DNA of 64,000 bases from Candidatus Peregrinibacteria bacterium Gr01-1014_25 (GCA_007376205.1 VMFU01000001.1:30661-94660); one strand, 5' to 3'; shown: positions 40,601 to 48,939, counted from the stretch's first letter. The notes: a model not told the origin generated them from the letters alone. Numbers and translations: made by a program.

Positions 40601-41281
40601 TCACCCCCCGTGGCGGCGGACCCCTCCGACGTGGCGCAGGATATCCGGAGGCGTCGCGTAGAGCGCGTCGTACTCCGCCCCCTCGCAATCGATCTTCAGC
40701 ACGTCGCATACGTCGATGCCGTGCCTCTGAAACAGAGATGCAAGACACACGACCGGAACGGTAACGGATGTGCTCGCTTCCTCGTACCGGATCAAGGAGT
40801 GTCCGCCGCTCCCGCTGCGGGCGAACGTCACGTGCAGCGTGGCGCTGCCATCGGCGGCGCCGAGCGCGGCTTCCACGAGTTCGACGCGGCCGCCGAGACG
40901 GTTCACGCCAATATTCCTGCGAACAAGCTGCGCGTTCGATGGCTCGGGTTCGACCGCGACGATGCGCGCGCCCGGCGCATGCGCGGCGGCGAAGAGGGTG
41001 AATGTCCCGATGTGGGCGCCGATGTCGACGATCGTCCGGCACGACCGCCAATCCCAGGAAAGTCCGAGGGCATTGGGGTCGTAACATCGATCAAGCCACT
41101 CTTCATTGATGATCGCGCGATCGACGGAGAACGGCCGGCCGATGATCGTCATGCCGTTCCACAGATGGAAACGCACCTCCGAACGCTTCTCCATCCACCC
41201 GAAGCGATTGAGGAAGTACACCGGCCAATTACGGACGGTTGTGAGCAGGCGCCAGAGGAGCGTGATCGTCGGCGTGGACAT
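40601..41281 (-). CDS. FkbM-family methyltransferase, C-terminus shortened
   Basis: A 226-residue SAM-dependent O-methyltransferase of the FkbM type: TIVDIGAHIGTFTLFAAAHAPGARIVAVEPEPSNAQLVRRNI, GHSL and VCDVLKIDCEGAEYDALYATPPDILRHV. In the family this last motif is followed by about 25-30 residues (often with an EYHD-like sequence); here it is replaced by GVRRHGG and a stop, and no other frame restores it. The gene may be truncated by the repeat-rich 40450-40600 region. Its ATG directly follows the TGA of the upstream aminotransferase gene, so it is translationally coupled. Confidence 0.75.
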   Translation of the reverse strand: MSTPTITLLWRLLTTVRNWPVYFLNRFGWMEKRSEVRFHLWNGMTIIGRPFSVDRAIINEEWLDRCYDPNALGLSWDWRSCRTIVDIGAHIGTFTLFAAAHAPGARIVAVEPEPSNAQLVRRNIGVNRLGGRVELVEAALGAADGSATLHVTFARSGSGGHSLIRYEEASTSVTVPVVCLASLFQRHGIDVCDVLKIDCEGAEYDALYATPPDILRHVGGVRRHGG

Positions 41282-42382
41282 TCAGAGGGCGGCACGCAAT
41301 GCTGTGACGACGGCGTCGATCTGCGCGTCGGTGAGTTCCGGGAACATCGGCAGCGAAAGAACATCGTTGGCCTGCGCCTCGGCCTCGGGAAAATCGCCGC
41401 GCTTCCACCCGCGATCCGCGTAGGCGGCCTGGAGGTGGATGGGGATCGGGTAGTGCACGCCGGCATTAATGCCATGCTCGGCGAGGGCGGCCCGCACGCG
41501 ATCGCGTTCCGGCACGCGAATGACGAACAGATGATAGCCGTGCTCGCGATCGGGATGTTCCGTAAGCAGCGTCACGCCCGCGCTGTCCGCGAGAGAGTTC
41601 CTGTACCGCCGCGCATGCGCGCGGCGCTGTGCGTTCCATCCGTCGAGATGCGGCAACTTTACGCCGAGCACCGCGCCCTGGATGCCGTCCATCCGATCAT
41701 TGCGGCCGACCAATGCGTGCTCGTATTTCCGGGGCATACCGTGCTCACGCAGCATCCGGACACGCTCGGCGATGGCGCCGTCATTCGTCGTAATCGCTCC
41801 CGCCTCGCCGTACGCGCCGAGATTTTTTCCGGGATAGAAGCTGAAGGCGGCGGCATCGGCGAGACTGCCCGCCCGCGCCCCCTTGTAGCCCGCCCCGTGG
41901 GCCTGGCAGGCGTCCTCGATGAGCACGAGGCGGTGACGCGCGGCTGTCGCCCGGAGTCCGTCCATGTCGGCACACTGGCCGTAGAGATGCACGGGAATGA
42001 TCGCCTTCGTCCGTGCCGTGACGGCGGCTTCAACGGCATCGACGTCGATGAGCGCATCGTCCGCCCGGCAATCCACGAGCACGGGCGTCGCGCCCACGAG
42101 AGAGATCGCCTCGGCGGAGGCGAAGAACGAATTGGCGACGGTGATCACTTCGTCGCCCTGGCCGATGCCGTACGCGCGCAGGAGGAGCTCCAGCGCCGCC
42201 GTGCCCGACGCGACGCCAACGCAGTGCCGCGTGCCGCAGAACGCGGCGAAGGATTCCTCGAAGGCTCTCACACTCGGACCCAGAACGTAGGTCGACGTCG
42301 CGAGCACATGCCCGACGGCCGCGTCGAGTTCGGGCTTGAGCGACCGGTACTGCGCCTGCAGATCGAGGAAGGGAACGATCAT
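41282..42382 (-). CDS. DegT/DnrJ sugar aminotransferase (WbpE-like)
   Basis: A 366-residue PLP aminotransferase: MIVPFLDLQAQYRSL, GVASGTAALELLLRAYGIGQGDEVITVANSF, VHLYGQCADMDGL, IEDACQAHGA and the lysine motif FSFYPGKNLGAYGEAGAITT (the lysine is present). In the WbpB-WbpE-WbpD set this enzyme aminates the 3-keto-UDP-GlcNAcA made by the Gfo/Idh protein. The three genes here are coupled by ATGA overlaps. Start from homology and the 4-nt overlap; 62 upstream codons in the track are dropped. Confidence 0.88.
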   Translation of the reverse strand: MIVPFLDLQAQYRSLKPELDAAVGHVLATSTYVLGPSVRAFEESFAAFCGTRHCVGVASGTAALELLLRAYGIGQGDEVITVANSFFASAEAISLVGATPVLVDCRADDALIDVDAVEAAVTARTKAIIPVHLYGQCADMDGLRATAARHRLVLIEDACQAHGAGYKGARAGSLADAAAFSFYPGKNLGAYGEAGAITTNDGAIAERVRMLREHGMPRKYEHALVGRNDRMDGIQGAVLGVKLPHLDGWNAQRRAHARRYRNSLADSAGVTLLTEHPDREHGYHLFVIRVPERDRVRAALAEHGINAGVHYPIPIHLQAAYADRGWKRGDFPEAEAQANDVLSLPMFPELTDAQIDAVVTALRAAL

Positions 42383-42861
42383 GCGTGCGGCAACGTGCGG
42401 AGAGGTTTCGCGGGGCAGCCGGCCACCACCGTGTGCGGCGGGACGTCCTTTGTGACGACGGCTCCGGCGCCGACGAGTGCCCCCTCGCTGATCGTGACCC
42501 CTGGCAAAATCGTCGCCCCGCTGCCGATCGAGGCCCCACGCTTCACGACGGTGGGAACGCACGCCCAATCTTCACCGCGTTTGAGCGACCCGTCCGCGTT
42601 CGCCGCGCGCGGCAGGAGGTCGTTGGTGAACATGACTCCATGACCGACGAATACTTCATCGTCGATAGTCACGCCTTCGCAGAGGAAGCTGTGACTCTGG
42701 ATTTTGCAGTTCCTGCCGATCGTCACGCCGCGTTGGATCTCGACGAACGTGCCGATCTGCGACCCGTCGCCAATCGTGCAGCCGTAGAGGTTTACGAAGT
42801 CGCGGATGATGACATCCTTGCCGAGGACGACGTCGGGCGCGATGCGCTGGAAGGCGGTCAT
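42379..42861 (-). CDS. Left-handed beta-helix N-acetyltransferase (WbpD/WlbB-like)
   Basis: A 160-residue hexapeptide-repeat acetyltransferase with many [LIV]GxxxxI turns (DVVLGKDVIIRDFVNLYGCTIGDGSQIGTFVEIQRGVTIGRNCKIQSHSFLCEGVTI), the VFVGHGVMFTND active-site loop, GSIGSGATILPGVTI-like ASIGSGATILPGVTI and the GCPAKPLR end. It would acetylate the 3-amino group of UDP-GlcNAc3NA. Overlaps its neighbours on both sides by 4 nt. Confidence 0.9.
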   Translation of the reverse strand: MTAFQRIAPDVVLGKDVIIRDFVNLYGCTIGDGSQIGTFVEIQRGVTIGRNCKIQSHSFLCEGVTIDDEVFVGHGVMFTNDLLPRAANADGSLKRGEDWACVPTVVKRGASIGSGATILPGVTISEGALVGAGAVVTKDVPPHTVVAGCPAKPLRTLPHA

Positions 42862-43862
42862 AGGGCAACGGGAGAACCGGAGGCGATGCTGCGATTGGCC
42901 GCGTCCAAGATGCGAAGCACGGCGAGTCCCGCTTCACCGGAGACACGGGGTTTCTCCTCGCCGTGCACGCAACGCAGGACATGTTGCGCTTCCGCCGAAA
43001 GAGTCTCGACAGTTGCAAGCGCCGGAATGACCACGTCGCCGCTGCGATACTTGGGGAAGAAGGGGTCGGGTTTCGCCGCATCACGCTCCACGCCTTTGTC
43101 GTATACGCGGATTTTCTCGCTGGGTTCGGCGTCGTCGTACAGCACCATCGCCTTCGCGCCGGTGAGCAGCGTCCGGCGGACCTTCACGGGCGACAGCCAG
43201 CTCACGTGGATGTGCGCGTGGAATCCACGGGGGAACGTCAGGTGCATGTGAGCCTCCTCGATCTGTTTGCCGAAGTGCGTGAAACCGACCGCAAGCACGG
43301 TCTGCGCCGTCTCGAGCGGAACGATGGCGGAGAGGATGCTTAAATCGTGGACTGCGAGATCCTCAATGACGTTCGCATCACGCTGGAGCAGGCCCAGATT
43401 GAGCCGCGCGGAATCGAAGCAGAGGAGATCGCCGAGCGATTGGCTCCCCGCGAGCGACGCGAGTTTCTCGACTGCGGGAGCGAAGGCGAACGTATGGTCG
43501 ACGAAAAGGAGCTTTTTCTGCTTCTTTGCCAAGGCGACGAGCTCCTCGGCTTCGGCAACGGTCGCGGCGAGCGGCTTTTCGACGAACACATGCTTCCCCG
43601 CCTCAAGCGCCCTGCGGGCGAGCGGCGCATGGGTGCCCGTGGGCGTGGCGATGAGAACGAGCTCGATGGATGCATCCGTAAAAATCTCCTCGGCATCGGC
43701 TGTGAAGCGCACCGATGGGTACTGCCGCTCCAGACGTTCCCGTCGCGCGGCATCGCGGTCGCACGCCAGCACCATCGCACACTCCCCCTGCGCGGCGAAG
43801 TTGCGCAAGACGTTGGGGCCCCAGTAGCCCAGCCCGATGATGGCGGTACGGACGGGAGACAT
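42858..43862 (-). CDS. Gfo/Idh/MocA oxidoreductase (WbpB-like)
   Basis: A 334-residue NAD-dependent dehydrogenase: RTAIIGLGYWGPNVLRNFA, IATPTGTHAPLARRALEAGKHVFVEKPLA (the EKP catalytic lysine motif), VDHTFAFAPAVEKL and VIEDLAVHDLSIL. WbpB oxidises C3 of UDP-GlcNAcA. First gene of a three-gene unit with acetyltransferase and aminotransferase. The start is moved to the fourth in-frame codon (MSPVRTAIIG) because TAGGAT lies 7 nt before it. Confidence 0.88.
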   Translation of the reverse strand: MSPVRTAIIGLGYWGPNVLRNFAAQGECAMVLACDRDAARRERLERQYPSVRFTADAEEIFTDASIELVLIATPTGTHAPLARRALEAGKHVFVEKPLAATVAEAEELVALAKKQKKLLFVDHTFAFAPAVEKLASLAGSQSLGDLLCFDSARLNLGLLQRDANVIEDLAVHDLSILSAIVPLETAQTVLAVGFTHFGKQIEEAHMHLTFPRGFHAHIHVSWLSPVKVRRTLLTGAKAMVLYDDAEPSEKIRVYDKGVERDAAKPDPFFPKYRSGDVVIPALATVETLSAEAQHVLRCVHGEEKPRVSGEAGLAVLRILDAANRSIASGSPVAL

Positions 43863-43869
43863 CGCCGGC

Positions 43870-43875
43870 ATCCTA
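43870..43875 (-). promoter_or_regulatory. -10-like TAGGAT for the Gfo/Idh operon
   Basis: Minus-strand TAGGAT followed by GCCGGCG and ATG (7 nt), directly after the stop of the upstream methyltransferase gene. Confidence 0.45.
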
Positions 43876-43877
43876 CC

Positions 43878-44606
43878 TTACGCCAAGGGCTTGCGCAGAA
43901 CGAGGAGGTAGGCCTGCCCGAGACGCTTAAGGCCGGGAATGACACACAGGATATCGTCCATGGCGCGAATAACGGGATTGGTGAACCAGAACCGCGGGAC
44001 GCCGTAGAGGTGCAGCGGCGGCCAGAGCGTTGTCGCACGCGTACGGACAATCGTGAATGGCGTCGCCCGCACGAGGCGCAGCCAGCCGGATACGGAGTGG
44101 GTAGAGTTATGGGCGTCGAGGTGTCCGTGCGGCAGCGGTGTCGTCTTGCGGGCGAGGAGGCGTCCGATCGCGCGCGCCGCGTGGACGTAGTGATCGTGCA
44201 TCGCGGGGACGCTCACGAGCATCGTCCCGCCCGGCTTCAGGAGGCGATGGGCCTCGCGCAGGAAGGCGGCTGGATCGGGAACATGCTCGATGATGTCGAT
44301 GGCCAGCGCTTTATCGAATGCGTTGGAAGGGAGTCCCGTGTTCTCCACCGGCGCGCATCGCGTCTCGTACCCGGACACCCCGCACTCGGCGAGTAGCGTG
44401 TGGGAGTCCTTCAGTCGCCCCTCGTGCAGATCCACGCCGACCATGCGGCGAAACCGCCCCGCATAGACGACCGCCTGCGGCGCCAGCCCGCAGCCCAAAT
44501 TCACCACCTCGTCCGTCTTTTCCATGGGGAAGAAGCCGGGATAGATCACGGAACTGGTGACCTTGCCGTCGAATAAACGCCTATCCAAAGCGGGAGCGTC
44601 GTGCAT
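43878..44606 (-). CDS. Class I SAM-dependent methyltransferase
   Basis: A 242-residue methyltransferase: EVVNLGCGLAPQAVVYAGRFRRMVGVDLHEGRLKD, FDKALAIDIIEHVPDPAAFLREAHRLLKPGGTMLVSVPAMHDHYVHAA. The C-terminal third has hydrophobic stretches typical of glycan-locus methyltransferases. Substrate unknown. Start MHDAPALDRR is 8 nt after TATACT; the 657-codon ORF in the track is an antisense extension through the neighbouring GT4 gene. Confidence 0.85.
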   Translation of the reverse strand: MHDAPALDRRLFDGKVTSSVIYPGFFPMEKTDEVVNLGCGLAPQAVVYAGRFRRMVGVDLHEGRLKDSHTLLAECGVSGYETRCAPVENTGLPSNAFDKALAIDIIEHVPDPAAFLREAHRLLKPGGTMLVSVPAMHDHYVHAARAIGRLLARKTTPLPHGHLDAHNSTHSVSGWLRLVRATPFTIVRTRATTLWPPLHLYGVPRFWFTNPVIRAMDDILCVIPGLKRLGQAYLLVLRKPLA

Positions 44607-44613
44607 GAGACCC

Positions 44614-44623
44614 GAGTATACTC
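44614..44623. promoter_or_regulatory. Palindromic GAGTATACTC, shared divergent -10
   Basis: The 10-bp palindrome gives TATACT on both strands, 8 nt before the plus-strand GT4 ATG and 8 nt before the minus-strand methyltransferase ATG. Only 24 nt lie between the two start codons. Confidence 0.6.
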
Positions 44624-44630
44624 GCGCTCC

Positions 44631-45782
44631 ATGCGCATCGCGTACTGCACCAACGTCCGGCTGCCAAGCGAACGCGCCCACGGGCATCAGGTCGCCCGCG
44701 TGTGCGACGCGCTGGCGGGCATGGGGCACGAGGTGGTCATCCTCGCTCCGTACCGCCGCAATCCCATCACCAGCGACTTCTGGTCTTTTCACGGAGCCGA
44801 TCGCCGCGTGCGCCTGACGCACATCGGGTACGTCGACCCGATCGACCATCCCCTCCTGCCGAAGATCGCCCAACTGCCGATCCTGAACGGGCAGCTGCGC
44901 ATGACGCTGCCGCACGCGGTGCGGGCGGGCCGGTTCGACCTGCTCTATACGCGATCGCCGGCGCTCCTCGGATCGCTGCTCACTTGCGGTCACCCGACCA
45001 TTCTGGAATTGCACGCGCTTCCGCAATGGAACCGTCAGCGGTTCGTGCGGCAATGCAACCGCTGCACGCTCGTCGTCTGTCTGACATCGGCGATGCGCGA
45101 CGAGCTCGCCGCGTGGGGGGTCGATGCCCGGCGCATCGTCGTCGAGCCGGACGCCGTGGATCTCGCAGCGTTCACTCAAACTCCCCATGCTCCATCGCCG
45201 GAATTGGAGAAAGTCGCCATCGAATCCGGCACACCGGTCATCGGTTACGCCGGCCAGCTCGAATCGATGGGACTGTCGAAGGGCATTCCGGAACTGCTCG
45301 ATGCTCTGGAATTGCTGCGCAGGAAAGGGGCGAAGTTTCACACGCTCATCGCCGGACCGCAGCCGAAGAACGACGCGCTGACGGCGAGGCTGACGTTCGC
45401 GGCGCATTGCACGTACCTGGGCTTCCTCCCGCACGACCGCATCCCAGCGCTTCTCGCTATGTGCTCCATACTCGTCTACCCCGCGCCGAAATCCGATCAT
45501 TCGTTCTACGTCCGCGACACGTCGCCCCTGAAGATCTTCGAGTACATGGCCGCGGGCAAACCGATCGTCACCGCCGATCTCCCACCGATCCGCGACGTGC
45601 TTGACGAATCGATGGCCTCCTTCTGTAAACCGGGCGACCCCGACGACCTCGCCCGCGCCATCGGCGACGTGCTGCGGCATCCCGACGAAGCGCGGGCACG
45701 CGCGGAGAAAGCGCGCAAGGCCGTGGAGCGGTACACGTGGGGCAAACGCATGGCGCGCATCCTTGCCGCACTCCCTCAATGA
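44631..45782 (+). CDS. GT4 glycosyltransferase
   Basis: A 383-residue GT-B enzyme: RIAYCTNVRLPSERAHGHQVARVCDALAGMGHEVVIL, LLYTRSPALLGSLL, PVIGYAGQLESMGLSKGIPELLDALELL, and FYVRDTSPLKIFEYMAAGKPIVTADLPPIRDVLD with the family E in the KxFEYMA motif. Start is MRIAYCTN, 8 nt after TATACT. Its stop overlaps wecB by ATGA, so the two are coupled. Confidence 0.9.
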   Translation: MRIAYCTNVRLPSERAHGHQVARVCDALAGMGHEVVILAPYRRNPITSDFWSFHGADRRVRLTHIGYVDPIDHPLLPKIAQLPILNGQLRMTLPHAVRAGRFDLLYTRSPALLGSLLTCGHPTILELHALPQWNRQRFVRQCNRCTLVVCLTSAMRDELAAWGVDARRIVVEPDAVDLAAFTQTPHAPSPELEKVAIESGTPVIGYAGQLESMGLSKGIPELLDALELLRRKGAKFHTLIAGPQPKNDALTARLTFAAHCTYLGFLPHDRIPALLAMCSILVYPAPKSDHSFYVRDTSPLKIFEYMAAGKPIVTADLPPIRDVLDESMASFCKPGDPDDLARAIGDVLRHPDEARARAEKARKAVERYTWGKRMARILAALPQ

Positions 45783-46873
45783 AGGTTCTCTCCATCGCAT
45801 CGGCCCGCCCGAACTTCGTGAAGCTCGCGGCCGTCCACCACGCGCTTGCAACGCGCGGCGACGTCGAGCATGTGATCGTGCACACGGGGCAGCACTACGA
45901 CCCGCTGCTGTCGGATGTTTTCTTCGAGCAACTGCACATTCCGCAGCCCGCGGAAAATCTCGGTATCCACGGCGGCACGCGCGAGGAGGTTATTGATCGA
46001 ACGAAGAAGGCGCTGATTCCCGTCCTCAAAAAGCACAGACCCGATTGGGTGTTGGTATATGGCGACGTGAACGGTGCGCTCGGCGGTGCGCAGGCGGCGA
46101 AGGAGGCCGGATGCAAACTGGCCCACGTCGAAGCAGGCCTGCGATCCGGTGATATGGACATGCCCGAGGAACACAACCGCATCGGCGTCGATACGCTGGC
46201 TGACCTTCTCTTATGCACCGAACAATCCGGCGTCGATCATTTGCGAAATGAAAAAGTGAAGGGTCGGATTGAGCTCGTGGGGAACACGATGATTGATACG
46301 CTCATCAGGATGATGCCGTTGATTCGACAAGATCCGCCTTTGAATCCTAGGGAAACTGAAGAGGGGTATGGCATCGTAACTCTTCACCGTCCAAGTAATG
46401 TTGATAATCAGACGACGTTGCGACGTAACCTTTCCTTTTTTATTGAAGCAATGAAGTTTCGTAGCTTGATTTTGCCCATGCACCATCGTCTGAAAAATGC
46501 ACTGGATTCTTTTCAAATATTGAAACCAGGGGAAATGCATGAATTGATGATGGCGGGGTTACATCTCTGCCCACCCCTGGGCTATTTGCAATTTTTGAGT
46601 TATCTAAATCACGCGTCATTTATCCTCACTGACTCGGGCGGGATTCAGGAAGAAGCGGTACTCCTCAAGAAACGATGCTTCACGCTGCGCAAGAACACGG
46701 AGCGCCCGGTCACGATCGACTGCGGCAGCAACGTGCTGATCGACATCGACAAACCCGAGGATCGGCAGAAAGTCCTGGACTACGCGGCAAATCCTACGCC
46801 GATCGACGTCGCGATTCCGCCGCTCTGGGACGGGAAAGCGGGGGAACGTATCGTGGAAATTCTCCGAGGCTAA
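45779..46873 (+). CDS. wecB: UDP-GlcNAc 2-epimerase family (WecB/WbpI-like)
   Basis: A 364-residue non-hydrolysing epimerase: SIASARPNFVKLAAVHHAL, HTGQHYD, VYGDVNGALGGAQAAKEAGCKLAHVEAGLRSGDMDMPEEHNRI, IVTLHRPSNVD, LPMHHR and LTDSGGIQEEAVLLKKRCFTLRKNTERPVT. It makes a 2-epimer of UDP-GlcNAc or, as WbpI, of UDP-GlcNAc3NAcA; the Wbp-like genes nearby favour the latter. About 46,210-46,650 is clearly A+T-rich with different codon use, while both ends are G+C-rich like the neighbourhood, so the gene looks recombinant. Frame and motifs are intact. Confidence 0.9.
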   Translation: MKVLSIASARPNFVKLAAVHHALATRGDVEHVIVHTGQHYDPLLSDVFFEQLHIPQPAENLGIHGGTREEVIDRTKKALIPVLKKHRPDWVLVYGDVNGALGGAQAAKEAGCKLAHVEAGLRSGDMDMPEEHNRIGVDTLADLLLCTEQSGVDHLRNEKVKGRIELVGNTMIDTLIRMMPLIRQDPPLNPRETEEGYGIVTLHRPSNVDNQTTLRRNLSFFIEAMKFRSLILPMHHRLKNALDSFQILKPGEMHELMMAGLHLCPPLGYLQFLSYLNHASFILTDSGGIQEEAVLLKKRCFTLRKNTERPVTIDCGSNVLIDIDKPEDRQKVLDYAANPTPIDVAIPPLWDGKAGERIVEILRG

Positions 46874-46886
46874 CCAATATCTCAAC

Positions 46887-46949
46887 GATATGCATCGTGC
46901 ATATCTACTATTATTTCAATAATTGTAGGCGTGAAGAGAAATGCTCTTC
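46887..46949. repeat. Three inverted repeats, including a decayed copy of the TrpR-gene palindrome
   Basis: GATATGCA/TGCATATC (46887-46905), a 12-position palindrome centred at 46916 with two mismatches, and GAAGAG/CTCTTC (46933-46949). The middle one matches the 28506-28535 operator. Alignment on the minus strand extends over about 50 nt, from CTCTTC through the palindrome to the start-codon region (ACGATGC). It looks like a relic of a TrpR-like gene's promoter; the reading frame after it stops within six codons. Confidence 0.55.
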
Positions 46950-46966
46950 AAAAAAGGCAAATGCCC

Positions 46967-47617
46967 TCACGCCTTGGTCGCGACGATGCACCACCCCAGC
47001 GCGTGCGCGGCGTCGGCGGGGTGCGATGAGTGGTTGTCGCGCCAGAGGGCCCAGCGTGTGAGGAGCGTGGCGGGGAGGACGAGGAACAACCGGGCCAGAC
47101 GGTTCTCGTAGGGCCGGTAGCGATCGATCCAGCGGCGGATGATCGTCTGCGCCAGGACGCTGTGATACTTGCCGCGCTGGTCGATGACGTCGACGCGGAA
47201 TCCCGCTTCCTCGAAGAGGACGCGCAGACCGTACTTCGTGTAGCGGAAGTAATCGTGCGGCTCTTCGTGGAGTTCGTTCCACTGCGGAATGGTGAGGAGA
47301 CAGACACCGCCCGGTTTCAGCACGCGGAAGATCTCCCGCACGACCGCCTGGGGATGGGCGACGTGTTCCAGGACCTGCGTGCAGAGCACGCCGTCGAACG
47401 ATGCGTCCGGCGTGGGAATGGCCTCGGCCGAGGCGATAATGTCCGCCTGCCAGCGCGGATCGGGGTCGAGCGTGCGCCAGAACGCGACGTTCGGGCAGCA
47501 CACGCGGTAACGGTTGAACCGTCCTGCGCCGACGTCGAGCACGTCGCCGTGCAGCACGCCTCCGTAGCGGACGAGCTGCTGGTGGAGCGCTATGCGTTCG
47601 GGCTGTGCGACGATCAT
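46967..47617 (-). CDS. Class I SAM-dependent methyltransferase
   Basis: A 216-residue Methyltransf_11-type protein: DVLDVGAGRFNRYRVCCPNVAFWRTLDPDPRWQADIIASAEAIPTPDASFDGVLCTQVLEHVAHPQAVVREIFRVLKPGGVCLLTIPQWNELHEEPHDYFRYTKYGLRVLFEEAGF. The EPHDYFRYT segment is characteristic of a bacterial sugar/lipid methyltransferase subgroup. Coupled by ATGA to the GT4 upstream. Substrate unknown. Confidence 0.87.
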   Translation of the reverse strand: MIVAQPERIALHQQLVRYGGVLHGDVLDVGAGRFNRYRVCCPNVAFWRTLDPDPRWQADIIASAEAIPTPDASFDGVLCTQVLEHVAHPQAVVREIFRVLKPGGVCLLTIPQWNELHEEPHDYFRYTKYGLRVLFEEAGFRVDVIDQRGKYHSVLAQTIIRRWIDRYRPYENRLARLFLVLPATLLTRWALWRDNHSSHPADAAHALGWCIVATKA

Positions 47618-48867
47618 GGCCGGTTCATGGTAGCGCCATCGAAGAGTGCGAGGTACTTGCGGATCTGCTCACGCAACGAGAAATGTCCGTCGATCCGCCG
47701 TTTGGCGGCCTGGCCCATCGCCTTCGCCCGTTCCGGATCTTTCAGGAGACGCGTGAGCCGGTCGGCAAACTGCGCGGCGTCGTGCGGATTCACGAGGTAT
47801 CCCGTCTCGCCGTCGACGATCGCGTCCGGCGCGCCGCCGAAGATCGATCCCACGACCGGCTTGCCGGCGGCCATGCCCCACAAGTTCATCGTCGCGAGGG
47901 CGTCGAGATACACCGACGGCACCGTGACGACGTCGGACGCCGCGAGCGCCATCTTGAATTCGTCGAGAGACAGCCAACCCGTCGGCACGAGCTGCTGCTT
48001 CAGCGCCTGTGAGATGCGCGGGAAATACGGCGCAAGACGCTCGGTGTCGCCGCCGATGAGCACATGCGCGTGGGGAACCTCATGGATCGTGCGCTCCGCG
48101 GCGGCAAGCAAAGAATCCATGCCCTTGTCGCCGCTCAAACGCCCCCCGAAATAGACGGTCGGGCCCGTGAGACGGAATCGCTCGCGGAACTGCCGGATCT
48201 CCGCGTCAGGGATCGCCGGCATGTCATCGACCGAATGGTGGATGAAGGCCGTGTTCGTGATGCCATTGGCATGCATGAACTGCTCCATCGCCGTGCTGTA
48301 GACAACGACCTTGGTCATGCAATCGCGGAGGATGCGCTTGATGCGGGCGTTGCGCGGCGGGTAGTACTCGCGGCCGACGGCGCGCAGGTGGTCCCACCAG
48401 TGCATGCGGTACGGCTTGCCGGCGAGCGCGGCCGCCTCGTAGCGCGGACCGCCGACGCGGGCGAAGGAGACGAGGAACGTGTCCTGCGCGGTCATGAACA
48501 CGCGGTTGGTGACCGCGCGCGCGGCGCAGAAGGAGCGGTAGGTCAGGTAGGTGTGGACATTGTGCGCATGCACGACATCGGGCATCAGTTCCCGCATCGC
48601 CGCGAGCACCCGCGGCTCGACGTCGGTGCGCGAAACTGACCGCCGGTGCCTCCCCTTTACCGGCACGTCGACGAGAAGGCTGATCACCTCCCCCGCGGCG
48701 TCCGACCACCGGTGCTCTACTCCCAGCGACGGATTCTGGTGCGTGGTGACGAGCGAGACGCGATGGCCCGCCGTGGTGTAGCCGCGTCGGTACTGGTCCA
48801 CCACGACGGCCACGCCGCCGCGTGCGTCCGGTCCGACCACGTCGTCGTTGAGCAACGTGATGTGCAC
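47614..48867 (-). CDS. GT4 glycosyltransferase
   Basis: A 417-residue GT-B enzyme: ITLLNDDVVGPDARGGVAVVVDQYRRGYTTAGHRVSLVTT, DVVHAHNVHTYLTY, VYFGGRLSGDKGMDSLLAAAE, LIGGDTERL and VTVPSVYLDALATMNLWGMAAGKPVVGSIFGGAPDAIVDGETGYLV. The start is a GTG, 6 nt after TAGGCT. First gene of a two-gene unit with the methyltransferase; divergent from the ABC exporter. Confidence 0.88.
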   Translation of the reverse strand: MHITLLNDDVVGPDARGGVAVVVDQYRRGYTTAGHRVSLVTTHQNPSLGVEHRWSDAAGEVISLLVDVPVKGRHRRSVSRTDVEPRVLAAMRELMPDVVHAHNVHTYLTYRSFCAARAVTNRVFMTAQDTFLVSFARVGGPRYEAAALAGKPYRMHWWDHLRAVGREYYPPRNARIKRILRDCMTKVVVYSTAMEQFMHANGITNTAFIHHSVDDMPAIPDAEIRQFRERFRLTGPTVYFGGRLSGDKGMDSLLAAAERTIHEVPHAHVLIGGDTERLAPYFPRISQALKQQLVPTGWLSLDEFKMALAASDVVTVPSVYLDALATMNLWGMAAGKPVVGSIFGGAPDAIVDGETGYLVNPHDAAQFADRLTRLLKDPERAKAMGQAAKRRIDGHFSLREQIRKYLALFDGATMNRP

Positions 48868-48873
48868 CGCGGC

Positions 48874-48883
48874 AGCCTAGCAT
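48874..48883. promoter_or_regulatory. Overlapping divergent -10-like elements, GT4 / ABC exporter
   Basis: Minus-strand TAGGCT (48874-48879) lies 6 nt before the GT4 GTG. Plus-strand TAGCAT (48878-48883) would give a leader of about 45-75 nt for the ABC exporter gene. The plus-strand assignment is weak. Confidence 0.35.
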
Positions 48884-48918
48884 GATAGAAAGCCCTTTCC
48901 ACGGGCAAAAACGGCGCA

Positions 48919-48939
48919 TTTGTCATTGCAAATGACAAA
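48919..48939. promoter_or_regulatory. Inverted repeat at the start of the ABC exporter gene
   Basis: TTTGTCATT and AATGACAAA, perfect 9-bp arms with a GCA centre. The right arm includes the first ATG candidate (48932). It could be an operator or an RNA hairpin controlling translation. If the hairpin matters in RNA, the real start may be the ATG at 48962. Confidence 0.5.

Noticed and set aside
40610-42643. 677-codon plus-strand ORF
   Set aside because: Antisense to the FkbM, aminotransferase and acetyltransferase genes, which carry clear motifs; Arg/His-rich shadow translation.
44607-45851. N-terminal 415 codons of the 43878..45851 ORF
   Set aside because: Antisense to a GT4 gene; methyltransferase homology begins only at the ATG at 44606, which has its own -10.
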